IMG/VR virus record: IMGVR_UViG_3300045120_000108 | Coordinates: 1-32,610 of that record | Direction: 5' to 3' (one strand) | DNA: 32,610 nt | DNA from: a virus | Shown: in pieces, positions 8,861 through 17,068 of the stretch | Layout of the letters: each line of letters opens with the position of its first letter | Position numbering within the stretch: position 1 is the stretch's first letter | Position numbers and translations under genes: made by a program | The notes under the pieces: generated by a model | Databases searched by the model: none | The model's input: only the letters and a program-made list of their open reading frames with translations | What the model was told of the DNA's origin: nothing

Positions 8861-9012
8861 TGGATACTAAAAAGGCAGCTAGCGATTATTTCGAGGCTCT
8901 GTATCTAAAGAAACATCCTGGTAAATTTGATCCACAACGTGCTGCCCTGCTTAAAAGATTAAAGAAGCGAAAGGCTAATACTCATGGTAAACAAGCCAAA
9001 AATTCACGATGA
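8860..9012 (+). CDS. Small basic protein, 50 residues
   Basis: ATG at 8860 overlaps the preceding stop (TAATG) and the frame ends TGA at 9010-9012, giving a 50-residue protein. It starts MDTKKAASDYFEALYLKKHP and is Lys/Arg-rich toward the end (LLKRLKKRKANTHGK). It covers what would otherwise be a 120-base gap, and overlaps the next gene by 29 bases. Function unknown; the charge suggests nucleic-acid contact. Confidence 0.6.
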   Translation: MDTKKAASDYFEALYLKKHPGKFDPQRAALLKRLKKRKANTHGKQAKNSR

Positions 9013-9349
9013 TTCTAGGATTCAAGAGTTAAAGAAAAATCCAGGCTCTAGAGCTTATTCCTTGACTCATGATAAAATGGGAAATACAGTAGATAATCTC
9101 AATTTTAGAGATGAAACTACTCGGAGATACATTCCTCATAAAGGTGGAATAGGAGTTTGGCAGAATTCAAATGGTACGCAGTTAGGTCAATCAATAAGTG
9201 AAGATTCTCCTATGATGCCTTCTAAATCTACAGGTGATATTCCATCAACTAATCTTGGTCATGCTATTCATGTTCATCTTCATGGATTAGGTGATGTTAT
9301 GCAGGGAGATTTTAAGAAGGCAGCTAAGTTAAAGAGAAAGAGGATGTAA
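8984..9349 (+). CDS. Unknown protein, 121 residues
   Basis: A polar protein with a His-rich motif near the end (HAIHVHLHGLGDVM, about residues 93-106) followed by a strongly basic tail (KKAAKLKRKRM). The middle contains NFRDETTRRYIPHKGGIGVW. The ATG at 8984 lies inside the end of the 50-residue gene; an ATG later in the frame (after LTHDK) would be an alternative. Its stop overlaps the next start by one base. The basic tail resembles those of its two small neighbours, hinting that the three work together on DNA inside the head. That is inference. Confidence 0.55.
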   Translation: MVNKPKIHDDSRIQELKKNPGSRAYSLTHDKMGNTVDNLNFRDETTRRYIPHKGGIGVWQNSNGTQLGQSISEDSPMMPSKSTGDIPSTNLGHAIHVHLHGLGDVMQGDFKKAAKLKRKRM

Positions 9350-10650
9350 TGCCTCCAGGTCAAAGAAGTCAGTATGGTGGTAATGTCTATTGGTTAAATC
9401 AACCACAGACAGTCAATGCACCATTACTTCCACGTTTACCTACACAAACTCCAGTTATACCTAAAGCAATAGTTGCTCCTTATACTGGAACAGGTGGTTC
9501 TAGAGCATATGCTAATACTCATGGAGCGCAAGTTGGTATGCCTTCAACAGCAGATCAACAGAAATGGGCAGATACACTTAAGTGGAATGCTGCTGTTGCT
9601 GCCAATTCAGCATTAAATAAATCTACTGGAGGTTCTAGTGGAGGTTCTAGTGGTGGAGGAGGTTCTAGTGGAGTTGTCGCTCCTGTAGAATCTGCGTTTA
9701 CCCCACAAGTAGCTGATTTATCTAGAAATCCATATCCCGGTTTCTATGATACTTTACTGGCATATGTGAAAGCTAATGCTGATAATCGTCCATCGGAATA
9801 TGCAGCTATAAGCGATCAATTTAAAGCTCGACAAGCAACAGCTAACCAACAAATGTACGATATGTATCAGGGAAGTCGTGCACAAACAGATGCTAGTGCA
9901 ACTGCTTTAGGGGCTGATCCTGCGATTGTTTCTGCTGCTAGAGATTTAGCAATGCGAAGAAGTCAAGAGAACTCAGATCAAAGCCTTGCAGATAATCAAG
10001 CCTGGTTGCTTAAGATGGGAGAACTCTCTAAGCAACAAGGTGAAGCTTATTTGAATCAATTTGCTGGACAAGGTGCTGCTGGTGCTGCTGCGTGGGTTGG
10101 ACAAGAACAACAAAGAGTTGCAGATGCTAATTTGGCCGCTGTTCAAGCTTTATTAGCTAAACAAGTAGCAGCTTCTAAAGGTGGTGGAGGCGGAAGAAAA
10201 AGCGGAGGCGGTGGTGGAAGTTCTAGTGGTGCAATAACTGATACAGCTACAGAAACTACTACAGATGCTGGAACTTATGATCCAGCTGTAGTTGCAGCTT
10301 TGCAAGGTAATCCAAAAGCTCTTGCTGAGTATATGAATCAGATTAATCTAAGCAGCCCCAATAAGGTAGTTGCGGCTACTCAAGGAAATGTTAATAGCTC
10401 TACGGCTGCAAGAGATAAAGCTATAAAAGCTATGATAACGACAATTGGTAATCCGTTTGCTCATCCAATGTCTCCTGCTCAGATTACCGCGAATCAAGTA
10501 TCTGGTCAAACGGCGGCCAGTCAGCTTCCTATTTATCAAGCAGTTCTCAATCAACTTGCAGGTGCTCCGCAAGTAAGTAAGAAGGTAGTTACAACTTCTA
10601 AGAATAAGACTCCTGCTCCTAAGCCTAAGGCTAATCCAAAGGTTCTCTAA
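9349..10650 (+). CDS. Gly/Ser-linker virion protein, probable internal protein
   Basis: A 433-residue protein built from helical Ala/Gln-rich blocks joined by flexible linkers. Residues 93-108 are a Gly/Ser repeat, and another glycine-rich linker (KGGGGGRKSGGGGG) lies near 277-290. Between them, residues 120-270 form a long helical region with YDMYQGSRAQTDASATALGA and LKMGELSKQQGEAYLNQFAG. The C-terminus is a Pro/Lys tail like that of the 229-residue protein upstream, suggesting a shared targeting or packaging role. Late-operon position just before the giant protein supports an internal/ejection protein. Nothing enzymatic recognised. Confidence 0.6.
   Translation: MPPGQRSQYGGNVYWLNQPQTVNAPLLPRLPTQTPVIPKAIVAPYTGTGGSRAYANTHGAQVGMPSTADQQKWADTLKWNAAVAANSALNKSTGGSSGGSSGGGGSSGVVAPVESAFTPQVADLSRNPYPGFYDTLLAYVKANADNRPSEYAAISDQFKARQATANQQMYDMYQGSRAQTDASATALGADPAIVSAARDLAMRRSQENSDQSLADNQAWLLKMGELSKQQGEAYLNQFAGQGAAGAAAWVGQEQQRVADANLAAVQALLAKQVAASKGGGGGRKSGGGGGSSSGAITDTATETTTDAGTYDPAVVAALQGNPKALAEYMNQINLSSPNKVVAATQGNVNSSTAARDKAIKAMITTIGNPFAHPMSPAQITANQVSGQTAASQLPIYQAVLNQLAGAPQVSKKVVTTSKNKTPAPKPKANPKVL
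9628..9669 (+). repeat. In-frame 12-base repeat coding Gly-Gly-Ser-Ser
   Basis: The unit GGAGGTTCTAGT occurs at 9628-9639, 9640-9651 and 9658-9669, with one GGTGGA spacer between the second and third copies. It encodes the first Gly/Ser linker of the surrounding protein. Identical codons in all copies point to recent slippage expansion. Confidence 0.9.
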
Positions 10651-13600
10651 TGGCTAGTGCTGCTGAAGATAAACGGGCACAATTTATGCAAGTGTTTAAC
10701 AAAACACTTGGTGACAAAGTTGGTCGTCCTCTTAATTATCAATCTGATGCTCAGTTATGGTTGGCTGCCCCACAATCTGCTCGTGATGCAGCAGCTAATA
10801 TGCTGGCTAAGAAACTTAAAGAGGCTAAGCCAAAGACTAAGAAAGATACTCCTGGTGCTACTACAGCAGACCAAATTCGAGCTATCTTAGGTCAAAGTAA
10901 AGTTCCAGGATCAGCAGCACTATCTTCTGGACTTACATTAAACGGTGGTCCTAAATTAGATATTAGTGCAATGGGTCCACAACCTGGCGGTCTTGAAGGT
11001 CTTTGGAATCATATCACAAATAATCCTGTAACTCGTGCTGTTCAAAGTAACGACTTTACAAAGGGTATCGCTAAGGGTATTATGTTACCAATTGAAGGTC
11101 TTGGTCGAATCTCTGCTATGACTGCCGAAGCTCTTAATCGAGCTAGTGATACATCCTTTAATGGCAGGTCTGATTGGGCTATTCCTGCTGAAGCATTACA
11201 TGGTGCATGGGCAGGATTAGCTGGTAAAAAGCATACAGGCTTTGGGGATGTAATCAATAATGATGATAAGCAATTAGCTCTTGCGGATAAGCTACGAGCA
11301 TGGGGTCAGAAAACTGGTAATAAGCAGCTGCAAGATGCTGGTGATAAGATTACTCATGATACATTAGATAAGACAGGCTTTGAACAATGGTCTCATAGAG
11401 CTGTAGGTCTTGCTGGTGATATTATTACTGATCCTTCTACATATTTCACAGGTGGATTAGCTACAGTTGAAAAAAGTGCTGCTGAACAAGGTGGTAGAGC
11501 TTTAGGAAAAGCAGCTGTAGAAGGTACTCTGAATCTCGGTAAAGATGCTTTGAAGAATCGAGCATCTACTATAGTTAAGAAGACTGTAGATGAATTCAAA
11601 CTTCCTAATACTCTTAAGCCAAGATTAGGTAGTACAACAAATAAAACTCTAGTAGATCATATTACTTCACAAGTTAGTGATAAGATAGATAATATGGTCT
11701 ACGATATGCATAAAGGCGGTATGATTGGTGGCGGTGCTAATGATGTTGGTACAATTGCAAATACTATTTCTGAGGCCGCTAGAGAAAGTCTTGTAGATAG
11801 AGTTAGAAAGCAGAGTGAAACATTCGCAGCTAACTTAAAACTAGGTAAGAGATATTCTACAGCCGAACGTAAAGCTCTTACAAAGAGTAATCCTTTGTTT
11901 GGTGAATGGCTGGACATTGCAGAGAAGCTAGCAAAGGAAAACAAACTTAGCCCAGATGAGATTTGGGCAGCAGCACATAATGAATTCTCTAAGAAACTGG
12001 AACCTAGAATTCGTGAGATTCATGCACGAGTAGAGGATCAACTTAAGGATTCATTACTTAGAGTTCCTACTATGGAGTTCATGGGGAAGAAAGTTTATCT
12101 TCCTAAAGTAGGAAAGATCGCTCATGGAGTTGCAGTAAAAGCTGGTGAACATCCACATATTGCTAACTTTAACAAGGCTATGCGTTATTCATCCTGGTTC
12201 CCTGGATATACTACGCATATTTCTCAGAAGTTAAAGTCTATGAATGTGCAAGCTTATGATGAATTTAAAGCCGGCATTGAAACGCTTCTAAAGGATACAA
12301 CTCCTGACCAACGAAGAAATATTCATAGGGCTATTCAAGAAGATATCATGTTGCCTGGTGTAGATGGTGATATCCAGAAAGCAATCAAAGCTCATTACAA
12401 GCAAATTTATGATGATGAGATTGGAGCAGGCGCTCGTACAGTAAGTGCAACTCCTCCTGCTGATAACTATGTCTACAATCAAATAGGCAAAGGTCAGAAA
12501 TCTCATCCAAAATTTACAGAAGATTGGAAAGCTCCTAAAGCAAACCAAGTAAAGCTACATAAGAATATTGATGGATTCACTTCACAAGATGCTATTGCTA
12601 GAGGTTGGCATCCCGAAGAAGATGTAGGTCAAGCTTTACTTGCTCGTAAAGCTAAGTCTATTCGTGAACTCTCGAGAATTAATTTCATGAAGGATTTAGT
12701 GAATCACTATGGAATCAAATCTGCCATGCATGAAACTATGGCTACAGGTGCAGGTATGGTTAAAGTAGATCCAAATAGATACTCTGAGCTTTATAGACGT
12801 GCTAAGCTTAAGCCAGGTGAGGCTTTATATTTGGATAAGGACATTCAGAAAGTTTACAAGAACTATAATGACCTAGTTAAGTATGGGCAGAATGCTGCGA
12901 ATAACTCCGTGGCTTTGGGTTTTGATAAATTAACTAAGCTGTTCAAGCAAGCCAACACTATTTATTGGCCTGGGTTCCATGTTAGAAATATGACTTCTGA
13001 CATCTTTATGGGTATGCTTGATGGTGTGCATTCTAAGAGGTATGAGCAAATCATACGAGGAATGACACATAAGGATACAGCTAAATTAATGGTTGGTGGC
13101 GCAAAGACTGACTTTAGAAAAGTCTATGACTCTTACTACAAGAATGCAGCCACAGCAGGCTTCTTTGATTCAGAGATGAAACATGCTTTTGATCCTAGAG
13201 ACCTATCTACCATGAAGTATATGAACTCTACCTTAAAAGGTAATCTTAAGGGAGTCAACAGTAAACTTCGGGACTGGTCTCAGCATAGAGAAGACTTTGG
13301 ACGTTTTGTTCATTACTACCACGCTCTAGATGAGGAAATGAGTGCTCAACTTAAGAAGGGTATTCCTCAGGAGAAAGCTTGGAAGAATGCAGAAGAAGCT
13401 GCTATTGAACGAGTTAACAAGTTCAAGTTTGACTACAACGCTTTGACTCCAGATGAGCAGAAAATTCGTCGATATGGAATGCCTTTCTACACGTATATGA
13501 GAAAAGCTACTCCAGTTCTTTTAGAGAATATCTTCATGCACCCTAAGTATTTCTCACGTATCAATATGATCCAACGATCTTTAGCCCCATCTGACCAATT

Positions 13601-14207
13601 TACTGGTAATAATTTACCTGGATGGATGCGTGGAATGGCTTATAGTGAGCTATCATCTGGACAGCATATTGGATTCACTGATGCGTTATTCCCAACTCGA
13701 ACTCTACAGGAAACTTTCTCTAATCCAGTACAACGAGCTAATCCTATCGTTCAAGGTATGTTTGAATATGCCTCAGGTAAGGATACTTTTTCAGGCAAGC
13801 CTGTAGGGAAAGGTATAACTGGTATAGAGGACATACTTAAGAATAAATTCCGTGGAATCTCCACATGGCGTTCATTCTTTGAGTCTGATACTAAGCCTAC
13901 AATTGATAAATTTGCAGGTTTCCTAGGTATTCCTCTTGTTCAAGTATCTAAAGCTCGACAAGGGCAGCGTTTAGCTGAATTGGAACAGCAGATGACCGAC
14001 AAGGTTACAAAGATCAATACTAAGCTGGATGATGCAGGTTTGAAGGTTAGAATTACTAATGGTAAGCTGACTTTAATTCAACCTAAGTCTCCTACAGCCG
14101 ATGAGGTTCGACACAATAAGAAACCACGCTATCCTGCCAATGAAAAGGAAAAGGTACTTGGTACTTATAGCACATTTGATGAGCTAATGTCGAACGTCAA
14201 GTTGTAG
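10650..14207 (+). CDS. Giant internal virion (ejection) protein
   Basis: An 1185-residue, largely helical protein, the last gene of the virion operon. The N-terminal 250 residues carry MAKKLKEAKP-type charged helices and glycine-rich amphipathic segments (GFEQWSHRAVGLAGDIITDP). The middle holds FHVRNMTSDIFMGMLDGVHS at about residue 776. Around 925-945 comes FDYNALTPDEQKIRRYG and then MPFYTYMRKATPVLLENIF, a pattern I associate with large polyvalent proteins of phages and with ejected internal proteins. No lysozyme or transglycosylase catalytic motif was found. Length and end-of-operon position match T7 gp16-like ejection proteins that form a DNA channel through the host envelope. Function by analogy only. 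Confidence 0.65.
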   Translation: MASAAEDKRAQFMQVFNKTLGDKVGRPLNYQSDAQLWLAAPQSARDAAANMLAKKLKEAKPKTKKDTPGATTADQIRAILGQSKVPGSAALSSGLTLNGGPKLDISAMGPQPGGLEGLWNHITNNPVTRAVQSNDFTKGIAKGIMLPIEGLGRISAMTAEALNRASDTSFNGRSDWAIPAEALHGAWAGLAGKKHTGFGDVINNDDKQLALADKLRAWGQKTGNKQLQDAGDKITHDTLDKTGFEQWSHRAVGLAGDIITDPSTYFTGGLATVEKSAAEQGGRALGKAAVEGTLNLGKDALKNRASTIVKKTVDEFKLPNTLKPRLGSTTNKTLVDHITSQVSDKIDNMVYDMHKGGMIGGGANDVGTIANTISEAARESLVDRVRKQSETFAANLKLGKRYSTAERKALTKSNPLFGEWLDIAEKLAKENKLSPDEIWAAAHNEFSKKLEPRIREIHARVEDQLKDSLLRVPTMEFMGKKVYLPKVGKIAHGVAVKAGEHPHIANFNKAMRYSSWFPGYTTHISQKLKSMNVQAYDEFKAGIETLLKDTTPDQRRNIHRAIQEDIMLPGVDGDIQKAIKAHYKQIYDDEIGAGARTVSATPPADNYVYNQIGKGQKSHPKFTEDWKAPKANQVKLHKNIDGFTSQDAIARGWHPEEDVGQALLARKAKSIRELSRINFMKDLVNHYGIKSAMHETMATGAGMVKVDPNRYSELYRRAKLKPGEALYLDKDIQKVYKNYNDLVKYGQNAANNSVALGFDKLTKLFKQANTIYWPGFHVRNMTSDIFMGMLDGVHSKRYEQIIRGMTHKDTAKLMVGGAKTDFRKVYDSYYKNAATAGFFDSEMKHAFDPRDLSTMKYMNSTLKGNLKGVNSKLRDWSQHREDFGRFVHYYHALDEEMSAQLKKGIPQEKAWKNAEEAAIERVNKFKFDYNALTPDEQKIRRYGMPFYTYMRKATPVLLENIFMHPKYFSRINMIQRSLAPSDQFTGNNLPGWMRGMAYSELSSGQHIGFTDALFPTRTLQETFSNPVQRANPIVQGMFEYASGKDTFSGKPVGKGITGIEDILKNKFRGISTWRSFFESDTKPTIDKFAGFLGIPLVQVSKARQGQRLAELEQQMTDKVTKINTKLDDAGLKVRITNGKLTLIQPKSPTADEVRHNKKPRYPANEKEKVLGTYSTFDELMSNVKL

Positions 14208-14234
14208 AAACCACTATCATCTGTTATCGGCCTG

Positions 14235-14243
14235 TGGTACAAT
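14235..14243 (+). promoter_or_regulatory. Extended -10 promoter of whiB (leaderless)
   Basis: TGG directly followed by TACAAT (14238-14243) makes an extended -10 box. The whiB ATG begins 8 bases after it, so transcription would start at or within a base of the A of the ATG, giving a leaderless mRNA, which is common in Actinobacteria. The -35 region (TATCAT 17 bases upstream) is weak, and no Shine-Dalgarno sequence precedes the ATG. Confidence 0.6.
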
Positions 14244-14250
14244 ACCCACT

Positions 14251-14667
14251 ATGTCTGAGGAAGATGGATTCTTTTGCCTGGATAACCGTATTCCCACAGA
14301 AATCTTTTTCCCTAAATCCTACACACGGGAAAACTCTGCAAGGGCTTTATCCTATTGTAGATTATGCGACCGTGAAACTGAGTGCTTAGAAATAGCCTTA
14401 TTGTTTCACTTGGATCACGGCATATTCGGTGGTATGAGACCGCAGGATAGGGATAGATTACTTGTTACAAGAGCTTCGACGGCAGCGCAAATCCGCGTTT
14501 CACAGCGAAATACATTGCATGAGCAGCAGCGTCTTGAATATGAGTCCCAGGCTTCCCCTTCACATAAAGCATATGGGCAAAGCCATACCCCATTGGTTTT
14601 ATCGTGGGCTGTTGAAGAACAACCTTCTTTCCAATTAGAGCTGCCAAAGTTTGGATGGAGCCAATAA
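14251..14667 (+). CDS. whiB: WhiB-family [4Fe-4S] transcription regulator
   Basis: A 138-residue protein whose first 70 residues are a WhiB domain. Cys9, Cys36, Cys39 and Cys45 form the four-cysteine iron-sulfur set (Cx26Cx2Cx5C), followed by HGIFGGMRPQDRD, the glycine-rich turn plus basic helix used for binding sigma factor and DNA. The family is confined to Actinobacteria and their phages; phage copies are thought to redirect host transcription or block superinfection. The last 70 residues have no WhiB counterpart and lie antisense to the resolvase gene, so they may be simple read-through to the next stop. It has its own promoter and is separated from the late operon by 43 bases. Confidence 0.9.
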   Translation: MSEEDGFFCLDNRIPTEIFFPKSYTRENSARALSYCRLCDRETECLEIALLFHLDHGIFGGMRPQDRDRLLVTRASTAAQIRVSQRNTLHEQQRLEYESQASPSHKAYGQSHTPLVLSWAVEEQPSFQLELPKFGWSQ

Positions 14668-14902
14668 TCTTAGGAGTTTCCATCGGAGACCAATCAAAGC
14701 TTCCTCTCTTGGCTTTATTTGGTCTAACCTTGAAATCCTCAACTACAATAAAATCAGCTGCTTCGATCAAGTTTTTATACTCGATAGCAGTTACATCAGA
14801 AGAAGTTTCGGCCAGGTCTATCCTGGCCTTTTTTGTTTCTGTGTCAATGATGATTACGGCTAATCCTGTAGTTTTACCTGGGTCTATGCCAAGGATATTC
14901 AT
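14465..14902 (-). CDS. RuvC-like Holliday junction resolvase
   Basis: A 145-residue RNase H-fold endonuclease that would cut four-way and branched DNA during replication, recombination or before packaging. The catalytic acids are visible: Asp7 in LGIDPGKTTG, Glu55 in FIVVEDF, and Asp124 with neighbouring His121 and His128 in HIQDAAAHAMYFAV. Length is near the usual 150-190 of phage RuvC-like enzymes. It is the last gene of the leftward replication operon, starting one base past the next gene's end. Its 3' 203 bases overlap whiB on the other strand, and codons for KKARIDLAET double as a + strand terminator. Confidence 0.85.
   Translation of the reverse strand: MNILGIDPGKTTGLAVIIIDTETKKARIDLAETSSDVTAIEYKNLIEAADFIVVEDFKVRPNKAKRGSFDWSPMETPKIIGSIQTLAALIGKKVVLQQPTIKPMGYGFAHMLYVKGKPGTHIQDAAAHAMYFAVKRGFALPSKLL
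14810..14834 (+). terminator. Intrinsic terminator inside the resolvase gene
   Basis: GGCCAGG (14810-14816), a five-base loop, CCTGGCC (14822-14828) and six T (14829-14834) form a textbook rho-independent terminator for + strand transcripts. It lies 142 bases after the whiB stop and wholly within the resolvase coding sequence on the other strand, so it would end whiB and late-operon mRNAs before they run against the early operon. Confidence 0.85.
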
Positions 14903-15201
14903 TATTCCCTTTGATCTTCAAGATGCTCACACATAAAGGCTCTCCATTTATTGAATTGTTTTTCTAATTCCTCCTGTAGCCATAAATCTCTTCCAGATAT
15001 GGATGGTAGTTTCTCTATAGGAAAACAGACACCTTCTTCATGGTCTCGCCAACCATCTTTTGTTAAGATTTTTGTCTTAAGCCAGACAGGTTTCTCATCT
15101 TCGGTCATTCCATAGAAATGTTCAAACAGATAGATCACTCTAAGATCATAGGCAGGCTCATTTCTTATAACAAGTTCTCGAACTTTATGATGTATCTTCA
15201 T
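14902..15201 (-). CDS. Unknown protein, 99 residues
   Basis: A charged helical protein beginning MKIHHKVRELVIRNEPAYDL with Trp-rich second half (LWLQEELEKQFNKWRAFMCE). It starts in a 4-base ATGA overlap with the gene upstream and its last base touches the resolvase start, so it is translated as part of the polymerase-resolvase group. No motif recognised. Confidence 0.7.
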   Translation of the reverse strand: MKIHHKVRELVIRNEPAYDLRVIYLFEHFYGMTEDEKPVWLKTKILTKDGWRDHEEGVCFPIEKLPSISGRDLWLQEELEKQFNKWRAFMCEHLEDQRE

Positions 15202-15410
15202 TCAGGATGCCTTAAAGCTTCAAAAGCTCGAAGCATATCCATAAGTTCTTTATTTAAAGCCTGTATACCAGGAATGGTTAAACTGAATTTTACACTCTCC
15301 ATACCATCATATGCAGCATAAATGTCTACGTGATCTTGACTTTCCACGTTAAACATAGTGTGCGGAAGTATAATTTTACCTACATTGTTGATGTGCAATT
15401 TTTGTTTCAC
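15198..15410 (-). CDS. Unknown small protein, 70 residues
   Basis: A short protein with a beta-rich N-terminal half (INNVGKIILPHTMFNVESQD) that resembles a swapped-hairpin or AbrB-like start in pattern, and a helical C-terminus (ALNKELMDMLRAFEALRH). It overlaps the DNA polymerase gene and its downstream neighbour by 4 bases each (ATGA couplings). The AbrB-like resemblance is weak and I do not name it on that basis. Confidence 0.65.
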   Translation of the reverse strand: MKQKLHINNVGKIILPHTMFNVESQDHVDIYAAYDGMESVKFSLTIPGIQALNKELMDMLRAFEALRHPE

Positions 15411-17068
15411 GCTAGCCTCTTGGCTTCTGTTGAGAATCTAAGTCCAAATACTTCTGTAGTCCAATCACTAAGGAGACTTTGAGCTTCCTCAATTTGATTT
15501 TCTACACTACGCTTGCTAGGATCGATATTGAGCCAGACCGCATCATGCACCTGATTTCGCATATCAAAGTTGTGCTCTCTAAGTTTGAGCATTCCAACTT
15601 TGACGATTTGGAAAGAGCCTCCTTGGATACAGGCAGACCAGGCGATATGATATAAGGATGAATGATCGAAGTGCCGATACCTTCCATGCCACATCTTTAC
15701 CTTTCCTCCGTTAGCTGCACAAACTATGGCAGCTTCCTTACTCTTTCTATACATATCTGAATATGTACGTCTAAAATCATTTACAATTGATTGAGCTTGT
15801 TCTTCTGGGATTCCCATTGTATCCGCAAGTTGTCCTGCTCCTGCTCCATACGCAAGGGCAAAGTTAATGGTTTTTCCTGCTTGCCTTGGAACTCCCAAAG
15901 AAGATGCTGTAAGCTGATGAATATCTCCTTCATTATGGAAAATCTCAAGTGCATTTTGTTGTTTACCATAAACTGCCCCAAGTCGGAATTCCAGAGTTCT
16001 GTAGTCAAGCTCCCATAATTCACACCCGGTTTCTGGCATAAAGAAACCCTTAATATCTGAGTCTCTTGGGATTTGTTGCATATTAGGATCATAGCAAGAG
16101 AGCCGTCCTGTAACAGTTCCATGTTGTTTAAAATTAGGGTGGAATCTTCCATTTGGTGCCAGCCTTAAATAGGGTCGATAGTAACTAGTTAATCTCTTTT
16201 GCTGTACTTTAAATTCTCGGAAACCTTTGCACCACGGATGGTCTGTCCTCTCTAAGAACTTCGTATTTATTTGAGGCTCCCTCTTTATGGGCGTATAGGA
16301 TAAAGGGGTAAGCCCTAATGTACCAAATACATACTCCTGTAGAAGTTTCTTTTTTCCTGGATCAAAGCCCAGTTCTTTCACATATTGAGCGCACCATTTT
16401 TCCGTTCTACTAAGCGCAGCTTTAGTTCTATCTCGATCAAGTCGAATTCCTACAGACTCCATATCTTTGAGTAAGTACATGAATTCACGGTCGGTAGATG
16501 ACCATAAATCCATGTAAATGTCAAATTTGTTCATCAAGAAGAAGAACAGATTGTAGGTTACAAGTGCGTCCTGTTCTGAGTATTTACCCATTACTTTAAC
16601 TGGAACATGCTCCCATTTGTAGGCATCCATAGCCTTAGCCATTTTTGTATCTTTATGGATACCCAGATATTTAGAGACTAGATAATCTAGTTCGTAGTTA
16701 TACTCATTCTCATCAATCAGATGAGCCATTAACATGGTACAGTATACCTGCTCTGATGGAAGATGAATCTTGGCTTGTTCAAGAACATCTAAGTCCCATT
16801 TAGCATTGTGCATGACCAAGGGTACATTAGCTACATTATCGAATAGACCGTCTATTGATATTCCTGTAGGTTCTTCTGCTCCCCATTCATGATGCTCTAC
16901 AGGGATATAGAACGTAGAACCATCTATGCAAAGCGAGATGCCCATAAGATAACGATCTTCTGGAAGAATCCAATCTTTGTTGGTTTCTGTGTCTATTACA
17001 ATATGGTTCTTAGTCGAAGCTAAAAGTAACCGAGTCTGGGCCAGGCTTTCCGAGTTCAATACTAACAT
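15407..17068 (-). CDS. polA: DNA polymerase I-like, family A, with 3'-5' exonuclease
   Basis: A 553-residue replicative polymerase. The proofreading domain has Exo I (IDTETN, Asp26/Glu28), Exo II (HNAKWD, Asp92) and Exo III (YSEQD, Tyr163/Asp167). The polymerase domain has GTVTGRLSCYDPNMQQIPR at 317-335, motif A LDYRTLEFR (Asp355), motif B RQAGKTINFALAYG (Arg395, Lys399, Phe403, Tyr407) and motif C QVHDAVWL (His508, Asp509). Motif C usually reads HDE; here Ala510 replaces the Glu. Phe at the site equivalent to E. coli Phe762 is commonly associated with lytic phages. No 5' nuclease domain. The start at 17068 overlaps the primase-helicase gene by 59 bases but is needed to keep Exo I. Confidence 0.93.
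   Translation of the reverse strand: MLVLNSESLAQTRLLLASTKNHIVIDTETNKDWILPEDRYLMGISLCIDGSTFYIPVEHHEWGAEEPTGISIDGLFDNVANVPLVMHNAKWDLDVLEQAKIHLPSEQVYCTMLMAHLIDENEYNYELDYLVSKYLGIHKDTKMAKAMDAYKWEHVPVKVMGKYSEQDALVTYNLFFFLMNKFDIYMDLWSSTDREFMYLLKDMESVGIRLDRDRTKAALSRTEKWCAQYVKELGFDPGKKKLLQEYVFGTLGLTPLSYTPIKREPQINTKFLERTDHPWCKGFREFKVQQKRLTSYYRPYLRLAPNGRFHPNFKQHGTVTGRLSCYDPNMQQIPRDSDIKGFFMPETGCELWELDYRTLEFRLGAVYGKQQNALEIFHNEGDIHQLTASSLGVPRQAGKTINFALAYGAGAGQLADTMGIPEEQAQSIVNDFRRTYSDMYRKSKEAAIVCAANGGKVKMWHGRYRHFDHSSLYHIAWSACIQGGSFQIVKVGMLKLREHNFDMRNQVHDAVWLNIDPSKRSVENQIEEAQSLLSDWTTEVFGLRFSTEAKRLA

Noticed and set aside
14655-14936. 93-codon + strand frame across the resolvase gene
   Set aside because: Antisense to clear resolvase motifs and crossing a strong terminator, so unlikely to be translated.
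15198-15410. AbrB/SpoVT-like antitoxin reading of the 70-residue protein
   Set aside because: Only the first beta strand is suggestive; the rest lacks the swapped-hairpin pattern and there is no toxin partner.
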